The notes under the pieces were generated by a model. It was not told the origin of the DNA. It ran no database searches and was given only the letters and a program-made list of their open reading frames with translations. A stretch of DNA of 55,426 nt. Source: Nemertoderma westbladi. Its lineage: Eukaryota; Xenacoelomorpha; Nemertodermatida; Nemertodermatidae. The translations under genes and the position numbers were made by a program. The stretch lies in assembly GCA_032718475.1 (NCBI GenBank), contig JAUCBJ010009065.1, positions 1 to 55,426 on the forward strand, in the 5' to 3' direction. Below are positions 25,801 to 35,259 of this stretch, one piece after another; within the stretch, counting starts at the first letter, position 1, and the number at the start of each line of letters is the position of its first letter.

Positions 25801-28697
25801 TGGTATATGGTACGTTTATGGTATATGGTACGTTTATGGTATATGGTACGTTTATGGTATATGGTACGTTTATGGTATATGGTACGTTTATGGTATATGG
25901 TACGTTTATGGTATATGGTACGTTTATGGTATATGGTACGTTTATGGTATATGGTACGTTTATGGTATATGGTACGTTTATGGTATATGGTACGTTTATG
26001 GTATATGGTACGTTTATGGTATATGGTACGTTTATGGTATATGGTACGTTTATGGTATATGGTACGTTTATGGTATATTTTACGTTCATGGCATATGGTA
26101 TATGTTACGTTTATGGTATATGGTACGTTTATGGTATATGGTACGTTTATGGTATATGGTACGTTTATGGTATATGGTACGTTTATGGTATATGGTACGT
26201 TTATGGTATATGGTACGTTTATGGTATATGGTACGTTTATGGTATATGGTACGTTTATGGTATATGGTACGTTTATGGTATATGTTACGTTTATGGTATA
26301 TGTTACGTTTATGGTATGTTACGTTTATGGTATATGTTACGTTTATGGTATATGTTACGTTTATGGTATATGGTATATGGTACGTTTATGGTATATGGTA
26401 TATGGTACGTTTATGGTATATTTTACGTTCATGGCATATGGTATATGGTACGTTTATGGTATATTTTACGTTCATGGCATATGGTATATGGTACGTTTAT
26501 GGTATATGTTACGTTTATGGTATATGTTACGTTTATGGTATATGGTACGTTTATGGTATATGTTACGTTTATGGTATATGTTACGTTTATGGTATATGGT
26601 ACGTTTATGGTATATTGTACGTTTATGGTATATGGTATATGGTACGTTTATGGTATATTTTACGTTCATGGCATATGGTATATGTTACGTTTATGGTATA
26701 TGTTACGTTTATGGTATATGGCACGTTTATGGTATATGGTACGTTTATGGTATATGGTACGTTTATGGTATATGGTACGTTTATGGTATATTTTACGTTC
26801 ATGGCATATGGTATATGTTACGTTTATGGTATATGGTACGTTTATGGTATATGGTACGTTTATGGTATATGGTACGTTTGTGGTATATGGTACGTTTATG
26901 GTATATGGTACGTTTATGGTATATGGTACGTTTATGGTATATGGTACGTTTATGGTATATGGTACGTTTATGGTATATGGTACGTTTATGGTATATGGTA
27001 CGTTTATGGTATATGGTACGTTTATGGTATATGGTACGTTTATGGTATATTTTACGTTCATGGCATATGGTATATGTTACGTTTATGGTATATGGTACGT
27101 TTATGGTATATGGTACGTTTATGGTATATGGTACGTTTATGGTATATGGTACGTTTATGGTATATGGTACGTTTATGGTATATGGTATATGGTACGTTTA
27201 TGGTATATGGTTCGTTTATGGTATATGGTACGTTTATGGTATATGTTACGTTTATGGTATATGTTACGTTTATGGTATATGTTACGTTTATGGTATATGG
27301 TATATGGTACGTTTATGGTATATGGTATATGGTACGTTTATGGTATATGGTATATGGTACGTTTATGGTATATGTTACGTTTTATGGTATATGTTACGTT
27401 TATGGTATATGTTACGTTTATGGTATATGGTATATGGTACGTTTATGGTATATGGTATATGGTACGTTTATGGTATATTTTACGTTCATGGCATATGGTA
27501 TATGGTACGTTTATGGTATATTTTACGTTCATGGCATATGGTATATGGTACGTTTATGGCATATGTTACGTTTATGGTATATGTTACGTTTATGGTATAT
27601 GGTACGTTTATGGTATATGTTACGTTTATGGTATATGTTACGTTTATGGTATATGGTACGTTTATGGTATATTGTACGTTTATGGTATATGGTATATGGT
27701 ACGTTTATGGTATATGGTACGTTTATGGTATATGGTACGTTTATGGTATATGTTACGTTTATGGTATATGTTACGTTTATGGTATATGTTACGTTTATGG
27801 TATATGTTACGTTTATGGTATATGTTACGTTTATGGTATATGTTACGTTTATGGTATATGTTACGTTGATGGTATATGTTACGTTTATGGTATATGTTAC
27901 GTTTATGGTATATGTTACGTTTATGGTATATGTTACGTTTATGGTATATGGTACGTTTATGGTATATGTTACGTTTATGGTATATGGTACGTTTATGGTA
28001 TATGTTACGTTTATGGTATATGTTACGTTTATGGTATATGGTACGTTTATGGTATATGTTACGTTTATGGTATATGGTACGTTTATGGTATATGTTACGT
28101 TTATGGTATATGGTACGTTTATGGTATATGTTACGTTTATGGTATATGTTACGTTTATGGTATATGTTACGTTTATGGTATATGTTACGTTTATGGTATA
28201 TGGTACGTTTATGGTATATGGTACGTTTATGGTATATGTTACGTTTATGGTATATGGTACGTTTATGGTATATGTTACGTTTATGGTATATGGTATATGG
28301 TACGTTTATGGTATATGTTACGTTTATGGTATATGGTACGTTTATGGTATATGGTACTTTTACGTTATATGGTATATGGTACGTTTATGGTATATGGTAT
28401 ATGTTACGTTTATGGTATATGTTACGTTTATGGTATATGGTACGTTTATGGTATATGTTACGTTTATGGTATATGTTAAGTTTATGGTATTTGGTACGTT
28501 TATGGTATATGGTACGTTTATGGTATATGTTACGTTTATGGTATATGGTACGTTTATGGTATATGTTACGTTTATGGTATATGGTACGTTTATGGTATAT
28601 GGTACGTTTATGGTATATGTTACGTTTATGGTATATGGTACGTTTATGGTATATGGTACGTTTATGGTATATGTTACGTTTATGGTATATGGTACGT
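22829..28697 (+). repeat. 18-bp array copying the 5' splice site of the catalytic exon, about 320 copies
   Basis: The unit TATATGGTACGTTTATGG is the last 6 bases of the exon plus the first 12 of the intron, so nearly every copy carries ATG|GTACGT. The array starts at the exon end with no gap. Recurrent variants are TATGTTACG, TTTTACGTTCATGGCATATGG, and units extended by 6 bp (GGTATA or GGTATG). Because 18 is a multiple of three and the unit has no stop in any plus frame, spurious open frames of over 1,200 codons arise in all three forward frames (repeats of GTFMVY, VRLWYM and YVYGIW); these are not genes. Two internal duplications are visible, at offsets of 631 and 1,057 bases. Confidence 0.97.
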
Positions 28698-29280
28698 CAA
28701 TTAATTTAGTTTAAAGAAATCTATATGAAAGCCTCTTTAATTATGATCCTATTTAGTAGGCCAAATCCAGTTACCGAAATCCGAAAATTTTAGTAGAAAA
28801 TGTTTTTAAATTTGCGGCCATTAGAACATTTTTACTATTAACAATATATGATCATATCAATTAACATTAACTTTGTCACTAACTTTTATATTAATAAACT
28901 CTAATAATAGATATATTTTGTTCTTATGGCCGCATATTTAATAGCATTTTATACTATATGCTACATAAAAGGCCATAATTTGTAATTAATTCTAATTGTA
29001 AAAGAACTTCCTTTTTCAACTTCAAATTTTTTAGAGATGTATAATATATACAATATATATGCAGTAGATTAACAATTAAAAATGCTTTAGAATACCTTAA
29101 TATCTATAAGACATGCGAATGAGTATGGACATGTCCGATAAATCCAAAATATCATTTTTACAGTCACAATACAGTTTGACAAAAGTGAAGAATGTATTGA
29201 ATATAGCTAAGGGGCGCCTGGCTATGGTAGTTATAGCATAGCTAGTGACATTACCAGCCAGTTTATGGTGGAGGGAGGAA
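28698..29280. other. Unique intron sequence, nothing recognised
   Basis: After the last GGTACGT the intron is AT-rich and single-copy, with only short stop-filled frames. I see no gene, RNA or repeat in it. Confidence 0.5.
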
Positions 29281-29303
29281 GGGGGGGGGGGGGGGGGGGG
29301 GGG
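29281..29303. repeat. Poly-G tract, 23 bases
   Basis: Twenty-three consecutive G follow GAGGGAGGAA. The run can form a G-quadruplex on the sense strand of the host transcript. Length is likely to be polymorphic or unreliable. Confidence 0.9.
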
Positions 29304-29389
29304 CGTACACTGAAGCCGTATTATTCAATTAATATTTGTTGGGTTGATTTGTGGATTGTGGGGTTTAGTGTTGGGTTGATGCTAGTCGG

Positions 29390-30055
29390 ACAAGTTTATT
29401 CATTTTAATACGTGAAGGTTTTAGAGTAGAATTATATGTACCTCCCCATAGTAGAATTCCATATTGTAGATAGGGACGAATTAATGAGAAATAGAGTAGA
29501 CGGAGAATATGCCAGATGTTTTAGAAATTTTTTAAATTATACTTCCAACATGTGATTTCCATTTTAATTGTCTAACTACCCAAAGTTTTAGTTAGATTGG
29601 AATAGAGTATCCTTGTGGGACTCCACAAGTTAACGGTTCTAGAGAAGAGGTGTAGTTGTCGATAGTCACTGATTGAGTTCGGTCAGATAGAGAGCTTGCT
29701 ATTAATTTGTTTGGGAGATCTCTGATACCGTAAGATTCAAGTTTCTTAAGTAAGATGTGGTTGGTGATTTAGAGTCTCAAAGACTTTTTTTAGATCTATG
29801 TATGGCGCAGGTAGAGTTTTTGAAATCTAGCGAGTCATGAATTTGTTCAATTAGCGATAGGCGAGCGTGAGTATTTGTTGTTTTGGGTCTAAGCCGAATT
29901 GAGAAGATGTAAGAATTGAGTATTTAGTTAAATATGCGAGTAGGTGTTGGTTGATAATTTGTTCGTAAATTTTTGACAGAACTGGTAGTTAGGGTTATAG
30001 GTCTATAGTTGTCTGTATCACTGCACCTTACTTGTTATTGGGTACTACAGCTATC
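29390..30055 (-). pseudogene. Decayed LINE reverse transcriptase
   Basis: Read on the minus strand, broken frames give DTDNYRPITL (near 30010), VLSKIYEQIINQHLLAYLTK (near 29960), SIRLRPKTTNTHARLSLIEQ and IHDSLD (near 29880-29830), TCGVPQGYS (near 29615) and LIRPYLQYGILLWGGTYNST (near 29450). These follow the order of a jockey/CR1-type non-LTR reverse transcriptase. Several frameshifts and stops are present, and the segment with the YADD box is missing between the GVPQG and LQYG blocks. It lies antisense inside the intron after the catalytic exon. Confidence 0.82.
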
Positions 30056-30509
30056 CGTGGGCGCTAATTTGACTGAAGTTGGTTTCAAATGGCGCGATCG
30101 CATAGCAGTCTAACTTTGTATGATGAGACACGTGACGAGGTGCTTCACGACTCCTTCACTGGTTGGTACTGTCTCAAGTTCTACAAGCTAAGTGTGAGAA
30201 CTTGTGCCCTCCCGAAACCATTCCGGTTGCCAGGAAGTAGTTTCGCTTCAGGATACGTGATCCGTTAACATGAATTGATTAAATGCTTCGCTGCGATAAA
30301 GATCATATCAATTTCATATATGACCCAAAAATTGACCTTTTTGGGGACAGAACCAGTTGGGTAAGAATATATATTTGATAGTTATTTATTTTGAAACCAA
30401 ATAAAATTAATGGGAAATGGTAGCTTCAATTATTATAAGGTAGAAATTATTCAAAATTTTGTGAGTAGGATGTGTGTATAAGTATAGTTATTACTTTGCT
30501 TGCTTGCAG
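30056..30509. other. Intron sequence up to the 3' splice site
   Basis: The left part may be further decayed LINE sequence on the minus strand, but I could not align it with confidence. The right part is AT-rich and ends in a good 3' splice site, TTTGCTTGCTTGCAG at 30495-30509. Confidence 0.45.
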
Positions 30510-30768
30510 GACTAATACTTATGCTGGGTCTCTTCCAGAAGAATGGGTGGCAGAGATTGCAATGTCATATTTCAATTGTACAGTGGAATCAACATTATCT
30601 GAACCTGATGGTATAAAAAATTTTGTCAACACTAGACAAGAATTGGAATCATATGACCCTGTTGGAATGGAAATTATGAAGAAGATGTTTCCTTGTGGAA
30701 ACACAATTTTTGGTTTAAACTCTAAAGATGACCTTTTCGATTTGCAATGGACAAAACTACATTGCAGT
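30510..30768 (+). CDS. Metallopeptidase gene, exon with second half of the catalytic domain
   Basis: After TTGCAG the exon completes the Trp codon and reads TNTYAGSLPEEWVAEIAMSY, FNCTVESTLS..., then TRQELESYDPVGMEIMKKMF and PCGNTIFGLN. EEWVAE followed by YF lies about 30 residues after HEFAH and is a plausible source of the third zinc ligand, a Glu as in gluzincins; this is inference. The 3' end is placed at CATTGCAGT|GTTAGT because this leaves a complete codon, matching the phase of the next exon, and GTTAGT is also the next donor. If this donor is not used the frame reaches a stop at 30867. NCT is a potential N-glycosylation site. Confidence 0.82.
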
Positions 30769-31084
30769 GTTAGTATTATGATTTCCTCCAACAATCTTTA
30801 TTATAATTCGGGTACTCAAAAGATAGAGGTGAAAATACAAAAATCATATGTGATTATTTTCTTTTGACCGTTTTATGTGTCTTATATGTGTTGTATAAAT
30901 AAAAAGTTGCAATTGCCATTGTTATGTAGCATTTGCTAGGTATGGCGAGCTTAATCATCCGTGACATTTTGTTAGCTAGCTAAATCAATATCTTCATTTA
31001 AATTAAATGATATCACTACTTTATATTTCTAATCAGGGAAAGTAAAATGTGTGTACAATCAAATGCAATAACAGTGCAAATAAC

Positions 31085-31445
31085 AAATGCTTCCACAGTA
31101 GTAAACCCTTCCATTCTGTTTCCTATAGGAATTCCTGTATACCAACATGGGTGATCTTCCACAGTAATCCCTTCCACTCTGTTTCCTAAAGGAATGCCTG
31201 TTTACCACCATGATGGGTGATCTTCCATAGTAAACCCTTACACTCTGTTTCCCTATAAGGAATGCGTGTTCACCACCATGTGTGATCTACCACAAAAAAC
31301 CCTTCCACCCTGTTTTCTTAAGAAGGAGTGCCTGTTCACCACCATGGGTGATCTTCCACAGTAAACCCTTCCACTCTGTTACCTAAAGGAATGCCTGTTC
31401 ACCACCGGGTGATTTTCCTCAACAAACCTTCCACTCCGTTTCACA
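31085..31445. repeat. Imperfect tandem repeat of about 60 bp, about 6 copies
   Basis: A motif of the form CCTTCCACTCTGTTTCCTAA, GGAATGCCTGTTCACCACCA and TGGGTGATCTTCCACAGTAA recurs about six times with clear divergence and small indels. It lies within the 992-bp intron between the 30510 and 31761 exons. No coding signal is seen. Confidence 0.8.
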
Positions 31446-31760
31446 AGTTGACTTGGTTCTCATTTATCGACCGGTTAAGGATGAATAACTGGGTTAGGCT
31501 AGGATGCATAATATGCAGCACTGTGCCCAAACTGTGTTGTCCCATCTAGGGATAATACCAGGGTCTACTGATTGGAATGGAAGCCAAGGAATATCACCAC
31601 TAGATCAAGATTTCTCTCTGTACCTAATATATATAACTGATCTATGAAATTTAGCAGAATTTCCGACATTATTGCCATAAGAAACATCGTCTAGTACTAC
31701 CCGGTACGCTGGGAATCGTACTTTGAGATTATTGTACAAGAACTGCTATTTATGTTGCAG

Positions 31761-31881
31761 GCTGATGGTTTTTACCACATTCATACTCTAAACCATTTCC
31801 ACATTGATACGGCACCTCTTCAATATTTAGAGGAAATTTGTGAAGACCAAATGGATTGGTGTGGGTTTTGGGCATCATGCG
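31761..31881 (+). CDS. Metallopeptidase gene, exon with linker and first half of ShKT domain
   Basis: The exon follows TTTATGTTGCAG and reads ADGFYHIHTLNHFHIDTAPL, QYLEE, then ICEDQMDWCGFWASCG, ending at G|GTTAGT. C-x6-C followed by GFWA is the first half of a ShKT (ShK-like, six-cysteine) domain; the second half begins the exon at 41384, and the split Gly codon (G|GC) joins them in frame. The link to the preceding exon depends on the proposed donor at 30769. The linker is rich in His. The short domain is common at the C-terminus of secreted animal metallopeptidases and probably aids binding or stability; that role is inference. Confidence 0.83.
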
Positions 31882-32322
31882 GTTAGTTCTGAATGTAATA
31901 TTTATGTCACAGTCTATTATTCCGGCTTGTTTCGAGACCCATCAACATGGCCTTAAAAAGTCTGTAAAATTGCTTGCAAAATTTAGGAAAGTTGTTTTCC
32001 AGGACATATTAATGATAATTATAATTCTAGAACGTATTGAATAGCTGCGCACTAGTATACTATCTATACCCTAATTTTGGACATTTTTTTTTCTTTCTTT
32101 CTTTTTTGATTTTTGACATGTTGTTTGGCTTATTATCAATTTTATTCTAGAGTTATATATTTTTGTTGCTATGGTTACATAAATACAATAAATTTAAAAT
32201 AACTATTTACATACTTGTGTGTAAAGTAGCACTTTAAAGTGTGATGATCCGAGTGGCTTTGTTACACGAACGAACGTTAGTGAGTGAGTGAAAAGTATTA
32301 TTTGAAATATTTTCATAAAATA
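31882..32322. other. AT-rich intron sequence, nothing recognised
   Basis: Start of the 9.5-kb last intron. It has T-rich and CTTT-rich runs near 32085-32105. A short open frame crossing 31856-32044 is the exon read through its donor, not a separate gene. Confidence 0.5.
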
Positions 32323-32701
32323 CTAGCTACCATAAAAATATTTAATATCTACCATAATATTGTGTGAAGGTCCAACTATATTCTAGAACACCAATTAAAA
32401 CCAAAAAACACATAAAAAATACACATTAAAAAAATCCAGATTTGGTGTACCTGTAGTGAAGTGATACCTCTTAGTCTTATTGACAAATTTATTCGAGGAT
32501 TAAATTAAATTTTTAATTTGTTTTACGAGCTAATAAAAAGTAGGCCTACTAGCGGTACTTATGAAGCTCGTGGCCAACATTTTGAAGATTTTTATATTGA
32601 TTTGTATAGTTGTCTTTTGCACCCTTTACAATTGTTTTATTCTAGAATATAGTCGTCTGATATAAGATTATGTGGTAGCTACTGTTTTTCATGGTAGCTA
32701 G
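32323..32701. mobile_element. Foldback or MITE-like element with roughly 65-bp inverted arms
   Basis: The left arm (32323-32388) runs from CTAGCTACCATAAAAA to ACTATATTCTAGAA. The right arm (32640-32701) is its imperfect reverse complement, from TTCTAGAATATAGT to CATGGTAGCTAG. The outer 11 and inner 14 bases match almost perfectly and the middle is diverged. The interior is AT-rich with no reading frame. Similar CTAGCTAC and TTCTAGAA words recur at 33970-34165, suggesting another decayed copy on the other side of the neighbouring minisatellite. Confidence 0.65.
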
Positions 32702-32986
32702 CTAGCAAATAATTTTTGCTAGCTAGTAACTTTTTTTAATTTTTTTATTGTCTTGTTTGTTTTATTTAATTTTTCATTTATACATTAAATAGAATATTAG
32801 TTCGTATATTATATAAATAAACTGTGTATGTACACAATATTGTATGTATCTAATATAAAGATAATTATTGTATGATTAAATTTAAATTTCATCATAAATT
32901 TATCGTTTGTTTCTTCAGTTTCTGTTAATATATGGGATAAACGTTGGCGACCAATCGCAAAAAAGACTCGAGTTTGCATAGATCTG

Positions 32987-33898
32987 TATGTCCTTGACAA
33001 GGGTGTTGAGTGCACTACTATGTCCTGGACAAGGGCGTTGAGTCGGCACAACTATGTCCTGGACAAGGGCGTTGAGTCGGCACAACTATGTCCTGGACAA
33101 TGGCGTTGAGTCGGCACAACTATGTCCTGGACAAGGGCGTTGAGTCGGCACAACTATGTCCTGGACAAGGGCGTTGAGTCGGCACAACTATGTCCTGGAC
33201 AAGGGTGTTGAGTCGGCACAACTATGTCCTGGACAAGGGCGTTGAGTCGGCAATACTATGTCCTGGACAATGGCGTTGAGTCGGCACAACTATGTCCTGG
33301 ACAAGGGCGTTGAGTCGGCACTACTATGTCCTGGACAAGGGCGTTGAGTCGGCACAACTATGTCCTGGGCAAGGGCGCTGAGTGCACTACTATATCCTGG
33401 ACAAGGGCGTTGGGTGCACTACTATGTCGTGGACAAGGGCGTTGAGTCGCATTACTATGTCCTGGACAAGTGCGTTGAGTGCACTAATATGTCCTGGACA
33501 AGGGCGTTCAGTGCACTAATATGTCCTGGACAAGGGCGTTCAGTGCACTAATATGTCCTGGACAAGGGCGTTGAGTCGCACTACTATATCCTGGATAAGG
33601 GCGTTCAGTGCACTACTATGTCCTAGACAAGGGCGTTGTGTCGCACTACTATGTCCTGGACAAGGGCGTTGAGTGCACTACTATGTCCTGGACTAGGGCG
33701 TGGGGGGCACTAGTATGTCCTGGATAAGCGCGTTGAGTGCACTACTATGTCCTGGATAAGGGCGTTGAGTGCACTACTATGTCGTGGACAAGGGCGTTGA
33801 GTCGCACTACTATGTCCTGGACAAGGGCGTTTAGTGTACTACTATGTCCTGGACAAGGGCGTTGAGTCGCACTACTATGTCCTAGACAAGGGCGTTGA
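32987..33898. repeat. 32-34-bp minisatellite, about 28 copies
   Basis: Units built on TATGTCCTGGACAAGGGCGT followed by TGAGTCGGCACAAC (34 bp), TGAGTCGCACTAC (33 bp) or TGAGTGCACTAC (32 bp). The 34-bp form dominates the left third and the 32- and 33-bp forms the right. Small open frames in it are by-products. It lies inside the last intron and does not touch an exon. Confidence 0.93.
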
Positions 33899-34441
33899 AC
33901 AGCTGGACATTTGTAAATTTTTTATTCTATGTTATCTTTGTATCACATATTTGATAAAAATCACTAGCTACAATGAAAATTTGTAGTTGTTAGAAATTGT
34001 TTTTAACACAAATCAAATAAAAAACACAAATATTTCTTCTAGATATTTTATTTCTTATAAAAATGAAGACGATATGTTCTAGAATATTTTTATAAACAAA
34101 AGTAAGAAAAACTAGCTTTGATAACAACCAAAAAACAGAATTAGTTAATTTTGTTCTAGAACAACAATTGTTTGTTTTAGAACAAAATCAATAAAAAAAT
34201 GAATAGACAATATGTGGCACTACTATGTTATGGTACCCACTTTTTAATTTTAGTGCCCAATAGCACTCAGGTAGTGCCCAATATGTTATATAAGATTTTT
34301 AAATAATAATTTTATATTTATATATATATATTATTTATATATATATATATTTATATTTTATATAAAATATTTAATCAATTTGTTTTGCAAATTTGGGCAT
34401 TGATACTATACTTGTGCCGATTAGCAGTTTATGGCTTGAAT
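33899..34441. other. AT-rich intron sequence with a (TA)n block
   Basis: Contains dispersed TTCTAGAA and CTAGCT words like those of the foldback element at 32323, then a nearly pure A/T stretch at 34306-34375 made of TATATA and TTTATAT runs. No gene seen. Confidence 0.6.
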
Positions 34442-34473
34442 AAGGCGTCCTAAACTATATACTAGGACGCCTT
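34442..34473. repeat. Perfect 11-bp stem hairpin
   Basis: AAGGCGTCCTA, a 10-base loop, and TAGGACGCCTT form a perfect inverted repeat in otherwise AT-rich DNA. It could be a terminal or structural remnant of a mobile element; no further support. Confidence 0.7.
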
Positions 34474-34612
34474 GGCCTTGATATTATTTCAATGGTTTAC
34501 TGATTGTTCTATTTATAACATAGGCCCTAGTGTGGAATAAAGTAATATATTTTTAGGTATAAAGTAGGCCTAATCAACTTAATATAATTTAGGGCATTAC
34601 GGTAGGATAGTA

Positions 34613-35050
34613 ATGGCCGCATCGAATAATCGTTTGAGTTACAATAAACTGGAAGAAGAGTTAAAGAAAACAAACGAAAGATGTAACGAGCTAAGTCGCA
34701 ACATGGCCCAACTTATTGACGAATTGAATACTGTCAAGCAATGCTGCCGTTATTATAGAAGGAAATTAGATAAACACAGTGTTTACTGTTCTTTGGTCTG
34801 CTGTTCCGAGCAGAATGATAAGTCACTTCTTCCATCGATCAATAATTCTGACCACCAAAGAAATGACCCAATCAAACAGATACACGATATGAAAAGGCAA
34901 GACAAGCAGGAAAAGGAAACAATTTTCCGATTAGAGGATGAAAACAAGAAAGAAAACTACAAAGAACTCGCAAAGAAAAAGAGTTCGAAGGAAAGGAAAC
35001 AAGAAGTAATTAAAAAGAAAGAAATGATACAGTATATTACTACTGTATAG
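34613..35050 (+). CDS. Lysine-rich coiled-coil protein, 145 residues, uncharacterised
   Basis: An ATG in the context GTAATGG opens a 145-codon frame. Residues 1-55 (MAASNNRLSYNKLEEELKKT, NERCNELSRNMAQLIDELNT) have heptad spacing of Leu/Ile typical of a coiled coil. A short Cys-rich patch follows (CCRYYRRKL and SLVCCSEQ), then a highly charged Lys/Glu C-terminal half. There is no signal peptide or membrane segment. It lies wholly within the last intron of the metallopeptidase gene on the same strand. I do not recognise the family. It could be a nested gene, a retrocopy, an alternative exon or an ORF1-like piece of a retroelement. The balanced amino-acid composition in an AT-rich setting is the main argument for real coding. 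Confidence 0.45.
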   Translation: MAASNNRLSYNKLEEELKKTNERCNELSRNMAQLIDELNTVKQCCRYYRRKLDKHSVYCSLVCCSEQNDKSLLPSINNSDHQRNDPIKQIHDMKRQDKQEKETIFRLEDENKKENYKELAKKKSSKERKQEVIKKKEMIQYITTV

Positions 35051-35259
35051 TGTAAATAGTGCACAGTGAAGGAGGTTGTTTATTCGGTTGAATAGTGCCT
35101 CCTAATTGACAAATAACAATATGATATTCAGGATTGGGAAAGTGTAATAAAATTTTTAGGAAAATCTATTTTTTAATGAGGGGAAGCTTGTTGATAGACG
35201 AATACCATGGATATTACTCCACACCGTCCGTTCTGGTAGAATTATTGCTTGCTGTTTAA

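Noticed and set aside
24060-28714. Forward open frames of 1,269, 1,413 and 1,458 codons and smaller minus-strand frames
   Set aside because: All are by-products of an 18-bp repeat without stop codons; three overlapping forward frames are open at once and none has a non-repeat domain.
33360-33551. 63-codon frame in the 33-bp minisatellite
   Set aside because: It is a chance frame; units of 32, 33 and 34 bp shift the frame repeatedly.
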